A stretch of 64,000 nucleotides of DNA. It comes from Symsagittifera roscoffensis. Lineage: Eukaryota > Xenacoelomorpha > Acoela > Convolutidae. The translations under genes were made by a program, and so were the position numbers. Shown here in pieces: positions 25,051-34,131 of this stretch. The stretch's first letter is position 1; each line of letters opens with the position of its first letter. The notes under the pieces were generated by a model, which did no database searches, was not told where the DNA came from, and saw only the letters and a program-made list of their open reading frames with translations. The stretch is from the NCBI RefSeq assembly GCF_963678635.1, contig NC_087066.1:7903954-7967953 (forward strand), in the 5' to 3' direction.

Positions 25051-25192
25051 GCTGGAACTCAAAGAAAAAATCGAGCCTGGAAATTATTGCACGGAAAACG
25101 CTCCAATGTACTTTGGAGAAGTGTTCGATGAGATTGTAGTCGAAGTTTTCAAACCGATCGATCATTATATGGCAATTTGGGAGCATCATGAA
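25051..25192 (+). CDS. Host gene exon, unrecognised extracellular segment
   Basis: The acceptor GTTTTTTCCAG ends at 25050 and the donor GTTAGT starts at 25193. It enters in phase 2, matching 20008, and leaves in phase 0. The open frame includes EPGNYCTENAPMYFGEVF and ends in AIWEHHE. The other two frames are closed by stops. The alternating hydrophobic pattern suggests beta strands. The domain is not recognised. Confidence 0.6.
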
Positions 25193-25620
25193 GTTAGTAC
25201 TGCTGTTTGGCCATTTTTAGAATAAATCTGCAGTGTTTAATGCCAGTGCAAAAAATGGGACCAAAAAAAAACTTTTTTTTGTGATAGGGAAAATAAGTGA
25301 ACAACCACAAAAAATAACCAAAATTTTAGCTTGCTTATTGATTGCTGGCCTAATTTTCAAGAAACATTTCAAAGTCAAAACAGGTGCCAACGCTCTTAAT
25401 GTTGAAAAAAAACTAAAACGAACAAGGTTAAGATTCCTGTTCGCATGGCTGGCCATTGGTGAAATTTTGCAGACTTCAATCCCAATAAAAAAATGGATCT
25501 ACTTAAAAATCTCCTCCTATGGTATTCAGATGTCTAGAAACTGTAGTTTAGCAGTTGGGGTTTCTAGTACTGCTGTAATCTGATTGGTCGAAAATCGACC
25601 CGCCTACTCTCTTAACAATC

Positions 25621-25639
25621 CCCCCCCCCCCCCCCCCCC
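25621..25639. repeat. Poly-C run
   Basis: About 19 consecutive C, possibly of uncertain length in the assembly. Confidence 0.95.
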
Positions 25640-25797
25640 GCGCATTGAAGTATAGCTACAAAAAACCATCTCCAAATTTTTTTGCAGATTTTTTGACAAT
25701 TCTAATTGTTTATAACTACCAATGTTAGGTATTTAGGAGATTTATAAGCCATTATAAACGTCATGTGTTTCAAAGTTTATAAGTTCTCATGATTAAG

Positions 25798-26311
25798 TGT
25801 TCCGACTTTCGATACGAAAGTAAGGGAATATTTGTGCTCGGGTGGGTTTTTTTTGACAAATTTTTTTTTATCATTCGAAAGCTATTGTTGTCTTGAGCTT
25901 AAATTTGAAAAAAAATATTTCACCTGTGATTATTTTTTGTAAAGTTATGAGGGTTTAAAGAATGCCACTTTGGCCATTTTGACCAAGTTGGGACAATTAA
26001 CGCGCGATATAATTCGCGCTATAAACGCGTAAGCGAAGATTTAATCCGTCCTAAAAATTGTTCTAAATTGGTTGAAAGAGGCTTATTTGCCGTATTGATT
26101 TGTTACAAGGAATAAAATCTATTGTTTTGTACTTTAGATGGCTAGTGGGGGATGATTTTCATAGAAAAACTTTCAAATTTTGAAAAAAAAATTCATTTTA
26201 TTTGATTTCATTTAATTTTTTCATATTTTTTTCTAATGTTATTACTGCTCTATAAACGTTAAAAGGCAGTCGGAACTTTCAGGGCTTCGCCCTGATACGA
26301 GCAGTCTTGTT
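25798..26311 (+). mobile_element. Family A repeat, copy 6
   Basis: Starts TGTTCCGACTTTCGATACG and ends CCTGATACGAGCAGTCTTGTT-like. It is full length apart from a roughly 30-bp shortfall after the GGGTGGG block. Confidence 0.85.
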
Positions 26312-26616
26312 AAAAATCATTCTTGTTCCTACTGGAAACCTCTTTGAATCAGTTATAGTTAACATTAATGATTTATATGCCAAATTTCTGTCACAACAAA
26401 AGCATATCATATTTATCTCTCATGATTTTTAATATTGCAGCCAAAAACAAAGTCTCTGAATGAGAGATGTCTCGTCAGCTTTTGGTTCGTACGAATAAAA
26501 CGTTTTTACCACAGAAAAATTTCATAGAGATCCCTTCAGATCAGCTGAAAAGTTCACTCGATAAGTGACAAAAAATGTTGCCAAATTTATCATCGAACTG
26601 AAACAATGTACTCAAG

Positions 26617-26816
26617 NNNNNNNNNNNNNNNNNNNNNNNNNNNNNNNNNNNNNNNNNNNNNNNNNNNNNNNNNNNNNNNNNNNNNNNNNNNNNNNNNNNN
26701 NNNNNNNNNNNNNNNNNNNNNNNNNNNNNNNNNNNNNNNNNNNNNNNNNNNNNNNNNNNNNNNNNNNNNNNNNNNNNNNNNNNNNNNNNNNNNNNNNNNN
26801 NNNNNNNNNNNNNNNN
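26617..26816. other. Assembly gap (200 N)
   Basis: 200 N of placeholder length. The word GTACTCAA occurs immediately on both sides (26609-26616 and 26817-26824), so the two contig ends may overlap or the gap may be a repeat collapse. Confidence 0.99.
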
Positions 26817-27418
26817 GTACTCAAATTTTGGCGACAAAAATATAAAAGTTTTTTGCACCATGAAAAAACTCCAAACGAGAATAATTATAACGTTAAAACT
26901 TCATACGTTAATATTTAATCGGAATATATTGAAATCAATTTTTTCAGTTTTTTCCCATAATCTAGCCTCTTTTCAAAGACTACATAAATAACTCAGATTC
27001 AAAATCGAAAGGACAAGTTAAAAGAAATATAATTGATTACAATGGATTAAAACAGGTATCGCATACCAATTAAATTAGAAATTGTGAAAAATTATTCAAT
27101 TATTTTCGATTAAACTGTTTTACTTCTGATTATGATTTGTTTTGCTAAAGAAGTTAATAAAGACAGGTACTAAAATCATAATAGAATTGATTAAAAAAAC
27201 TGGAATTGGGATGCGTGCATTTTTTTTTGAAAGGGGTAGGTTGTTAAGTAGATCCAAAAAACTTAAGCCTCCTCTCGAATATCAAGCGCACTTGATCGAC
27301 AAAATAATTAGCCAATTTTTGGCAGAATGAAAAAAGACAGGAGAAGAAAGAGTAGCCACGATTGTATTCCAGAGGACAATTGCATCTCAAATTCTAATTT
27401 TTATTATTTCATTTTCAG

Positions 27419-27456
27419 GTGCAGGTGACAGTGAACGGAAACGTGGGGTACTATCG
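27419..27456 (+). CDS. Host gene small exon (38 nt)
   Basis: The acceptor TTTCATTTTCAG ends at 27418 and the donor GTGATG starts at 27457. It enters in phase 0, as exon 25051-25192 leaves, and exits in phase 2. It reads VQVTVNGNVGYY. It is short, so the call rests on its splice sites and on phase agreement with both neighbours. Confidence 0.5.
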
Positions 27457-28216
27457 GTGATGAGGATTTCATCTAATTAATTTTTCGTTGTCTACTTTTA
27501 ATTGATCTTTCTTTACACCACAAAAATGTTTAGGGGGGAGGGTGAGATTATCCCATTTTCAACGAAAAAGCCAGCTATCCAAGTAAAAAGAAAACTGTTT
27601 TCAAAAATAACATTTTTTGTATTAAACTGAAATTGAGTTTTGTGGTTCTCCGAATTGGTTTTGCATTTTAGAAGCATAGGTACACTGATGAATTCTGGGT
27701 GTTTGAATTAGTGAGGCAACAATCATCAATATTTTCTCTCTCACTTTTTCAGTTGAAAAGTAATTATGATCATCCTTTTTATAACTTTTTCTTGACAAAA
27801 CGATTGCTTTATCTGTTCTACCAAAATTAAACTGTTCCTTTTATAGCAAAACCTAAATTGAATTCCAAAACTTAAAAATTTCATTACAGCAGTTTTTCTT
27901 CATAAAATTGCAAAAACTTGACGCGATGAAACAGGCCAACTATTGAACGTAAAAGAAGTTTTGCCACTTTTTAAGACTCTTATTTTTTATAGTTTATCAG
28001 AAGGTTGAGAAAACATAGTTGTCGGGATATTCTTGAAGAGACTATCCGATTTCATATTTTTCTTTAATCTTAATTGTTTAATAATTCTCTGATTTTCAAA
28101 AAAAAAGAAGAAAAAACCACAAACGAATACTGACCTTGTTTCAAAATATTTAGCCCTGCTGTAAAGTTTAAGTTCATCCGAGATTTGAAATATTTATCCT
28201 CTGCTCGTTGATCCAG

Positions 28217-28308
28217 CGGCGACTTCCCATTCGTTGGGTATAATTCCACCTACATTCTGTACAGGATTGACAAGAACAAATACGATGAAGAATTGGAGAA
28301 AAATTGGA
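28217..28308 (+). CDS. Host gene exon before the lectin domain
   Basis: It follows TTGATCCAG and ends at a GTAATT donor at 28309. It enters in phase 2 and leaves in phase 1, which fits exon 30632. The frame reads GDFPFVGYNSTYILYRIDKN and continues with an acidic stretch to KNW. The N-x-T is a possible glycosylation site. A stop follows soon after the donor in the same frame, so splicing is needed. Confidence 0.5.
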
Positions 28309-28379
28309 GTAATTAATGTTCATGACTCTATTAAATAAATGGAAAACCCACTCCCTGCCTCAATCAAAAAGCCAAGTTT

Positions 28380-28440
28380 GTGTGTTTCTGTGTGTGTCTG
28401 TTTGTGCGTGTGTTTGTGTGTGTGTGGATGTAGGTGTGGG
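28380..28440. repeat. (GT)n-rich simple repeat
   Basis: Imperfect GT units such as GTGTGTTTCTGTGTGTGTC. Confidence 0.9.
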
Positions 28441-28572
28441 GGTTTCGACATCAAAAAAGGTTTATAAACGATATCTGAGGATATTCAAATTTTGAGTGAA
28501 AACAATGATTTTCATGAAAGGGTCTCCCTAAAACTACTAACTTAGGTTCCCTAAAGCAAACTACAAGAAGAG

Positions 28573-29370
28573 AAAAAGACTGCTCGGATATCAGTGCAAG
28601 CCCTGAATACTCGGACTTTTCCTTAAAGCTGAAGAAAAACAAAGCCGCTATGTTATGATAATTAAAAAACTCCATTTTAATTTAAAAAATTGCAGGACAT
28701 CTGAAAACCGAAAAAAAGACTGCTCGTATCAGGGCAAACCCTGAAAGTTCCGACTGCCCAATAAATTGCCTCGATTAGTTTTTGGAAGTATTGACAAACT
28801 ACAATTTTTAGGCTGATAGTATTTATATTTTAGTGTTAAAGTTTGAGTCGCTTATGGTATTAATAAGACAAATTAGCGTGCTTCAATTCAATTTGGAATG
28901 ATTATGAAAGCTGATACTTTGCCACGCATAAATATTTCGCGTACTTAAATAATCTGTTCGATTGCCAACGAAAATTAAACACAGTAAAAACTTGCACATT
29001 TAATACTGAACAGTATAAGCAATTGAGTTTACAAGTAAGATCTTAATTCAATGCTCTTATTCAAAAAACGGTCTTAAATAACATGAAGCTGGGAGGATGA
29101 GAGTTAGCACATTGCGTTCGACTGTTTAAACATCCATTTTAGACCAAAAAAGGTATTGCTGTCCTGAGCTTAGGTTTGAAAAGATAATTCATCTGTGCTA
29201 ATGTTTCGTGAAGTTCCCGTTTTGCCATGGGGGTTTAAATATTGCCATTTTGGCCAATTTGGGGCAATTAACGCGCGATATATTTCGCGCTATTATCTCG
29301 TAAGTGGAGATTTCATCCGTCTTAAACATCTTTCCAAATTGGTTGAAGGAAGCTAAATTCCCATAATAAT
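28573..29370. repeat. Cluster of family A fragments
   Basis: Minus-strand ends start at about 28573 and 28712 with AAAAAGACTGCTCG. The second matches the 5312-5600 subfamily, including TTTGCCACGCATAA. A plus-strand internal fragment with CGCGATATATTTCGCGC lies at about 29139-29370. This looks like nested and truncated copies. Confidence 0.65.
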
Positions 29371-30193
29371 TTCCAGCCTTACTAGTTGAAAATATTGCCA
29401 ATAAAAAGTACTGTCAAACAAAAAATCTTACAGACCGGATTGACAAAATTGCTAGTTTTGATGATTGGCCAAGCTGCAAACACTGAATTGAATGACGGTT
29501 TTTGCTTTTGTGAAACTGTATGACACGATTCTGTTTCAATACAATTTAAATGAAAAAAAAATTGTGGTTTGCTTCTTTTTTTTATTTTTTATTTGCACTA
29601 AGCACAGCAAAAAATTTCTCCAATTAGTAGTATCAAAACAAGCGGCTAAATGGAAAAATAATAATTTTCTATATAAGATTTTTTTATATCAATTGGAGTC
29701 TTGAGTTTCACAAATTGGATAAGTACCATCGGTAACTCCTAATTTCAGTGCCCTACCGTTTGTTTCTAGGTAACCTAAAGGGATGCTACTCGAAAGGTTG
29801 AATTACCTGTATAGCAGTCCTGATGTAGACTTATTTAACCTGTTTGATCAAAATGATGTGTGTCAAAATTTTATCTGCATCAAATTCAATTCAAAATTCA
29901 AAAGTAAAATTGTATTTTTTGGTTATAGCTAGAACGCTTTTATTTCAAAAAGGTCGTAAGCTACTTTTTAAACAGAAAAACACTTTCTTTATCACCTAAA
30001 AACAATAAAGAGTTCACAGAAGTTTTTGTTTATATGTAAATACTGTGTCTGGGCTATGTTTAACGTATATATTTTTTTGAAATTAGTGTTTGTTTAGGAA
30101 CAAAAAAGTTTGATATTTTTGAGGAAACAGACATGTGGTACGATATGCATTTTTGCTCTGCAGAATAAATATAAAACTTTTGTCATAAGACCA

Positions 30194-30298
30194 GGCTCTT
30201 CCTGAGCAAAAAGCAGCTCTTCCTGAGCAAAGAGCAGCTCTTCCTGAGCAAAGAGCAGCTCTTCCTGAGCAAAGAGCAGCTCTTCCTGAGCAAAGAGT
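30194..30298. repeat. 21-bp tandem repeat, five units
   Basis: The unit CAGCTCTTCCTGAGCAAAGAG is repeated five times; the first is slightly diverged. Because the unit is a multiple of three, the minus strand has an open frame repeating LCSGRAA. I treat that frame as incidental. Confidence 0.97.
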
Positions 30299-30631
30299 AA
30301 ACAAACAGCAATAAACCTACTGAAAACAACAAAGAAACAATTTTAAACTTGTTCCTTTTCTGAGTAATCCTTTTCTGAGTAAAACTTTGTTTGTACAGAA
30401 GAAAACTGCATGATATGATTGATTTCCATAGACTTCACAAATCAAATTGTCAGATAGGCATTTTTTGGCTTTGTGGTCAGCCAGGAAGATATTTCAGTTT
30501 ATAATTTCGCAAAAAAAGCTACGAAGCAACTGGAAAAACCAGAAATTTGTCTTGATATGAGCGGTTTTCTTTCCGATGATGCCAAATTTTAAAAACATTT
30601 TTGTTTTTATATGTAAATGTACATGTTTCAG

Positions 30632-30749
30632 TTGACTGCCCGTTTCCCTACTTTATAATACAACACGTGCCAGAATTTTGCTTCTATTTGGCTCAAGGGG
30701 GAAAGATGGTCGACAAATTTTGGGAAGCGGAAGAAGCTTGCGAGCAAAT
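30632..30749 (+). CDS. C-type lectin domain, first exon
   Basis: The acceptor ACATGTTTCAG ends at 30631 and the donor GTAAGA starts at 30750. It enters in phase 1 and leaves in phase 2. It carries the N-terminal CTLD signature: a DCPFPY opening, CFYLAQGG, then FWEAEEACEQ. This is the usual C-P, C-(F/Y) and W-x-x-A-x-x-x-C pattern at the start of the fold. The Polinton lies in the intron that follows. Confidence 0.85.
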
Positions 30750-30889
30750 GTAAGAAAACGCGGTTTTGCTGTTTTTGAAAATAAAACTAAACTAATTACT
30801 TCAAAAACGAACAAACTAAACGTTAAGAAAACATCGAGTTGAGGTTTTCAGCCCAAAATTAAGAAAGTGATGCTGACTGGGAACAGAAG

Positions 30890-31135
30890 GCGATACAATA
30901 CCCCTAATCTTTTATGCACGGGGGAAATGACCAACACAAGAGCTGTACAGATCATCACGGCCAACCGCTGCTGTGCGCCTGTTTGAGAACTACATACTAT
31001 TTCTTTGGTTATTTTTCTGTGCTGGGTAATGTTGCTTTACCCTCAAGCAACGAGCACGGATCATGGTGGGCCTCGAACATCCGACCTTTCGATTGAGAGA
31101 CTGAGATGTAACCACTTCACCACCGCTCTACTAAT
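30890..31135 (-). mobile_element. tRNA-derived SINE, copy 1
   Basis: On the minus strand it begins GAGCGGTGGTGAAGTGGTTA, which contains an A-box-like TGGTGAAGTGG. About 35 bp later GTTCGAGGCC resembles a B box. A tRNA-unrelated body with GTGCTCGTTGCTTGAGGG follows. A second copy, in the opposite orientation, is at 51515-51690. Confidence 0.75.
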
Positions 31136-31290
31136 CTTGTTCTATCCCAAGAACGAAAGTGAGAAGACCTCAACTCAAGTCTAGGCGAAGGGTATGAAGA
31201 CCAGCCAGCAGGAACTGAATGGTTTATGTCGCCTTCATGCCTCTTCATGTCCAGGACCGTCAAGCAAAAAAAAATAAGACAAACGGTTCA

Positions 31291-31296
31291 TTGGAG
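31291..31296 (+). repeat. Polinton target site duplication, left (TTGGAG)
   Basis: The six bases TTGGAG are identical to 49632-49637 directly outside the other end. Six-base duplication is the established Polinton integration signature. Confidence 0.95.
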
Positions 31297-31522
31297 AGTA
31301 GTATTGTATCGTGTCCCGGATCCTAAGGGGGGGGTCCTTCCTAAGGGGGGGGGGGGGGGGGTCCTCACGTAAAGCAAAATCCTAGGAAAGGGGTCCTTAA
31401 TTTTTTGGAGGACCCTCATCCTAGGATTTTGTAAACGAAAGAGATTTTCCACCCAAAAAGCAGAAGACCCCCTACTTAGGATCTTGCTAAGTTTAGCTTA
31501 ACAACAAGGGACACGATACAAA
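31297..31522 (+). repeat. Polinton left terminal inverted repeat
   Basis: About 226 bp matching the inverse of 49415-49631. The two differ mainly in G-run lengths and in a diverged inner third. The repeat is itself palindromic: its outer start ATTGTATCGTGTCCC recurs inverted at its inner end (GGGACACGATACAA, 31508-31521). Its core has AAAATCCTAGGA facing TCCTAGGATTTT. Confidence 0.95.
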
Positions 31523-31822
31523 AATCTTTCTAATTCCAAATTTTGGGGTCCTAATTATTGGTCCTGATTAATTATATGAATCATATTAATTGTTATGCTT
31601 GTTTAGGGTAAATGAACTTTCGACCTAGTTGAAATTTGTTAGTGAACGGGGAATTGACTTTTATGGTATATAATAAAAATTCGCCGGCCATTTTGGCAGC
31701 GTAGCTTAACTGTTGGCAGCAGTAAACTAATTCCTTAACTTGACCTAAATTTTATGGTGAAAAGGCAGTAAATTGAAATTACTCTCAAAAGGCGGCGGCC
31801 GTTTCTGGGCAAAATATACCAA
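31523..31822 (+). promoter_or_regulatory. Leader with TATA-like box for the left gene block
   Basis: The only sizeable non-coding space before the left block. TATATAATAAAA at 31667-31678 lies about 145 bp before the first ORF and is a reasonable core promoter candidate. No other strong element was seen. Confidence 0.4.
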
Positions 31823-32392
31823 ATGATAAAATTGTCAAATTTTGAAATAAGAAAAATGAAATTAGAGGGAACTTGGTGTACTGAAGATATTGATAATGAA
31901 CATTTACAATTAAGAGTGTTTTCAACCGCAGAAAAAAACTCATTTTTCAAATTATGTAATGAACGCTACGTCGTCTTCCTCGAAAGGGCAAAGGAAATTT
32001 CAAAGAAAGAATACGAGTTGATTTTCAAAGAACAATTTTATTTGAGTGAGCTTCAACAAATCTCTTGGTGCATTTCTACAAAACAAAAGTATGGCACTGT
32101 GAGCGATTTGAATATTGCTGATTATGAAAACGTTTTCGACTATTCGTTTGACTTTAACTCATTATGGGTTGATAAAGACTTGGAGAGAAAAATCCGTCTA
32201 TGTTTCAACAAGCTATCAAAATACAAAAAACTTCCGGTGGTTTATTTAATTATTTACCACCGTTATCTTAATGAGTCTAAATGGTATTTGCAAGGTCACT
32301 TTTATTTCCACTGGCTTGAAATTCAGCAGGTTGGAGAGGTGTTGGAAAAAATAAATAATGAAATTGCAAAAAAGCAGAGTAACTCCTATTGA
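31823..32392 (+). CDS. Polinton ORF 1, unrecognised, 189 aa
   Basis: First gene of the left block. It starts at ATG 31823; a second in-frame ATG at 31856 is also possible. The protein is acidic to neutral, rich in aromatic residues and lacks membrane segments. It has a C-terminal hydrophobic stretch (VVYLIIYHRY) and ends KKQSNSY. I do not recognise a family. It overlaps ORF 2 by 35 nt in another frame. Its place ahead of the capsid and packaging genes, and its well-kept open frame in an otherwise compact element, argue it is a real gene. Confidence 0.7.
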   Translation: MIKLSNFEIRKMKLEGTWCTEDIDNEHLQLRVFSTAEKNSFFKLCNERYVVFLERAKEISKKEYELIFKEQFYLSELQQISWCISTKQKYGTVSDLNIADYENVFDYSFDFNSLWVDKDLERKIRLCFNKLSKYKKLPVVYLIIYHRYLNESKWYLQGHFYFHWLEIQQVGEVLEKINNEIAKKQSNSY

Positions 32393-32792
32393 TTTGAAAA
32401 TAATTCACGAAATTTATACGTCTTTGAAACAAACTTATCCTGATAATTCTAACCGACGCAACTATTTTCTAGCTGCATGTTCTCTGTTTTTTGTTAGTTC
32501 TGATAACCTTAACTACGACATTTTAATTAAGTTGAGACCTTATGGTGGCTTGATTGGTATTGATAACTCTTCCTTGGACAAATATTTGAAAAATTCCAAA
32601 ATTTTACGATTGCACGCTATTTTGCACGATGCGGCCGGATTTATACACGAATTTTATCAACAGGGTCCCACGTACTGTTACATGTTGCCCTGGAACTGTA
32701 ACAACAGCTTATTGGGACATTTGAGTGGAATAGCGTTCTGCCTTTTCATTAAGTTGAAAAAACCAGAAGTTTATCATTTACTAGAATGCTAG
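32358..32792 (+). CDS. Polinton ORF 2, 144 aa, HDAAGF-motif protein
   Basis: Starts at ATG 32358 inside the end of ORF 1 and ends in a 7-nt overlap with ORF 3 (ATGCTAG). The most distinctive stretch is LHAILHDAAGFIHEFYQQG, followed by YCYMLPW and LLGHLSGIAFCLFIK. The paired HD and GH motifs look like conserved functional sites, but I cannot tie them to a named family. There is no signal peptide. The hydrophobic C-terminal third could be a buried helix rather than a membrane span. The function is unknown. Confidence 0.7.
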   Translation: MKLQKSRVTPIDLKIIHEIYTSLKQTYPDNSNRRNYFLAACSLFFVSSDNLNYDILIKLRPYGGLIGIDNSSLDKYLKNSKILRLHAILHDAAGFIHEFYQQGPTYCYMLPWNCNNSLLGHLSGIAFCLFIKLKKPEVYHLLEC

Positions 32793-33355
32793 GCGAGAGA
32801 TCAGTTGTGCTTGACGTGGAAGGCTTTCGTTACAAGAAAAACGCCTTTGTGGTTAAAGAATTAGCAATAACAACTTCAGACTACAGCGATCGACTCATTT
32901 TCCTACCTCCAGTGAATTTCAATATACTACCAAAGCTTGAACAAAAAGCTTACAACTGGTTAACTAATTATTTACACGGTCTCCATTGGGAAAACGGTGA
33001 TTATCTTTATATAAACTTGAATCAAATACTTCAGAGTTTTGTGCTGAGAAATCCTGGTGCCGTTTTTTACGCTAAAGGAAAAGAAAAGACAGAATTTTTG
33101 GCCAAGTACTTGGACCGAAAGATTGAAAACCTAGATGATTTGGGCTGTCCTCGGGTTGAAAACTTATATTTTAAAAATTATCCAAGTTGCAATAAACATA
33201 TTCCACATTACAACTCCAGGAATCATTGTGCCTTGAAGAAAACCAAGGTTTTTTATGATTGGTTGAAAAATGAACAACAGCGAGAGATCAGCGAAAGTGG
33301 AGACATACCTATCACAAAATTCAATGCTTTGTGCGTGGATGACTCCAGAGGGTGA
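32786..33355 (+). CDS. Polinton ORF 3, 189 aa, possible RNase H-fold (DEDD-like) nuclease
   Basis: Near the N-terminus the motif VVLDVEGFRYKKNAFVVKEL puts Asp10 and Glu12 on a first strand, as in exonuclease motif I of DEDD enzymes. Later come AKGKEKTEFL (about 96-105), ENLDDLGCP (about 114-122), a C-x2-H pair (135-138) and RNHCALKKTKVFYDWL (about 145-160). The last resembles the final H-x-A helix of DEDDh exonucleases plus a Cys/His zinc site. This is motif reading only. If right, it would be a nuclease separate from the polymerase's proofreading domain. It overlaps ORF 2 by 7 nt and ORF 4 by 86 nt. Confidence 0.65.
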   Translation: MLGERSVVLDVEGFRYKKNAFVVKELAITTSDYSDRLIFLPPVNFNILPKLEQKAYNWLTNYLHGLHWENGDYLYINLNQILQSFVLRNPGAVFYAKGKEKTEFLAKYLDRKIENLDDLGCPRVENLYFKNYPSCNKHIPHYNSRNHCALKKTKVFYDWLKNEQQREISESGDIPITKFNALCVDDSRG

Positions 33356-33611
33356 TATTAAAATTTCATTAACGAGAATAGAGCGTATTGATTGCAGTGG
33401 CCAAATTGTTCAGAGGAAGGAGCAAATAATAATTTCCGAAGAAGAGTTGTCTACGTTGAAGAGGTTTTTTCCAGTTATTGATCAATTTGTATACTTCCAG
33501 AGATTCAAGTTTATCAGAAATGTTAGCCAGCAAGCGAGGAGTATGTCTTCCCGAACTAGTCTTAGTACCCAAACGTCAGCCAGGAGTTCAGATGGATCTA
33601 AACAGCAGTGA
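33270..33611 (+). CDS. Polinton ORF 4, unrecognised, 113 aa
   Basis: ATG 33270 lies within the 3' part of ORF 3 in another frame. The middle (about 25-75) alternates hydrophobic and charged residues as a small beta-rich domain would. The C-terminus is a Ser/Thr/Gln-rich tail ending DGSKQQ. No known motif was seen. It overlaps the next small ORF by 20 nt. Confidence 0.55.
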   Translation: MNNSERSAKVETYLSQNSMLCAWMTPEGDIKISLTRIERIDCSGQIVQRKEQIIISEEELSTLKRFFPVIDQFVYFQRFKFIRNVSQQARSMSSRTSLSTQTSARSSDGSKQQ

Positions 33612-33774
33612 ATTGCCAGATGAGATTAAGACGATTGTGAAAGAGGATACTGTGAAGAAAATAATGTACTACAAAAAAACCGCAAATATCCCAGCAAACT
33701 TTGTTTTAGAAATGCATGACATAAATGATAGAGATTTCACACGTTATGAAATTTTTTACTGTTCTCAAAAGTAA
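33592..33774 (+). CDS. Polinton ORF 5, unrecognised, 60 aa
   Basis: The best start is ATG 33592 (MDLNSSELPDEI). An upstream in-frame ATG at 33520 would add 24 residues but deepen the overlap with ORF 4. The protein is small and charged, without membrane segments. A 72-nt gap follows, the largest in the left block. Confidence 0.45.
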   Translation: MDLNSSELPDEIKTIVKEDTVKKIMYYKKTANIPANFVLEMHDINDRDFTRYEIFYCSQK

Positions 33775-33846
33775 TTTAATTTTTTACAAGCTTCATTCGC
33801 AGAGAGAAAAAGTCTAACGCAGTCTGTAGAATAAATAGTTTCTCAA

Positions 33847-34131
33847 ATGTCAGAAGCAACAACAGCAGTAGATGAACCTGACGCAACATTAGTAACAGAG
33901 TTTGTTTATAACGAGACAAACAGTGAAAAAAAATCATGGAAGTTTTGTAACAATGTAACTTTGCCAAGGTCTGAAGTAGTTTTTGTTGCGCAAATGGTAG
34001 TAATTCTAATTTTACTAACTTTCTGCATTCTCAAACTTTCTTTCACTAAATTAAGTTGCGAAGAAACGTCAGTTTGGTTCTCGATTTTATCAGGCTTGGT
34101 TGGTTACGTACTACCAAACCCAAGAATATGA
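33847..34131 (+). CDS. Polinton small membrane protein, 94 aa, two hydrophobic segments
   Basis: Residues about 45-65 (VVFVAQMVVILILLTFCILK) form a clear membrane span. A second hydrophobic stretch covers about 76-90, after CEETSVWFSI and ending VGYVLPNP. From memory of the family, a small protein ending in a CEETS...GYVLPNP stretch is common in animal Polintons. I state that as recollection, not a search. The stop overlaps the ATPase start by 4 nt (ATGA), so the two are likely expressed together. A role in virion membranes or release is only a guess. Confidence 0.75.
   Translation: MSEATTAVDEPDATLVTEFVYNETNSEKKSWKFCNNVTLPRSEVVFVAQMVVILILLTFCILKLSFTKLSCEETSVWFSILSGLVGYVLPNPRI

Noticed and set aside
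1266-26816. Long X-filled ORFs spanning the N gaps
   Set aside because: They are open only because N codons are not stops.
30083-30304. Minus-strand ORF with repeated LCSGRAA
   Set aside because: It is a by-product of the 21-bp tandem repeat. There is no splice context, no homologous family, and the surroundings are intronic.
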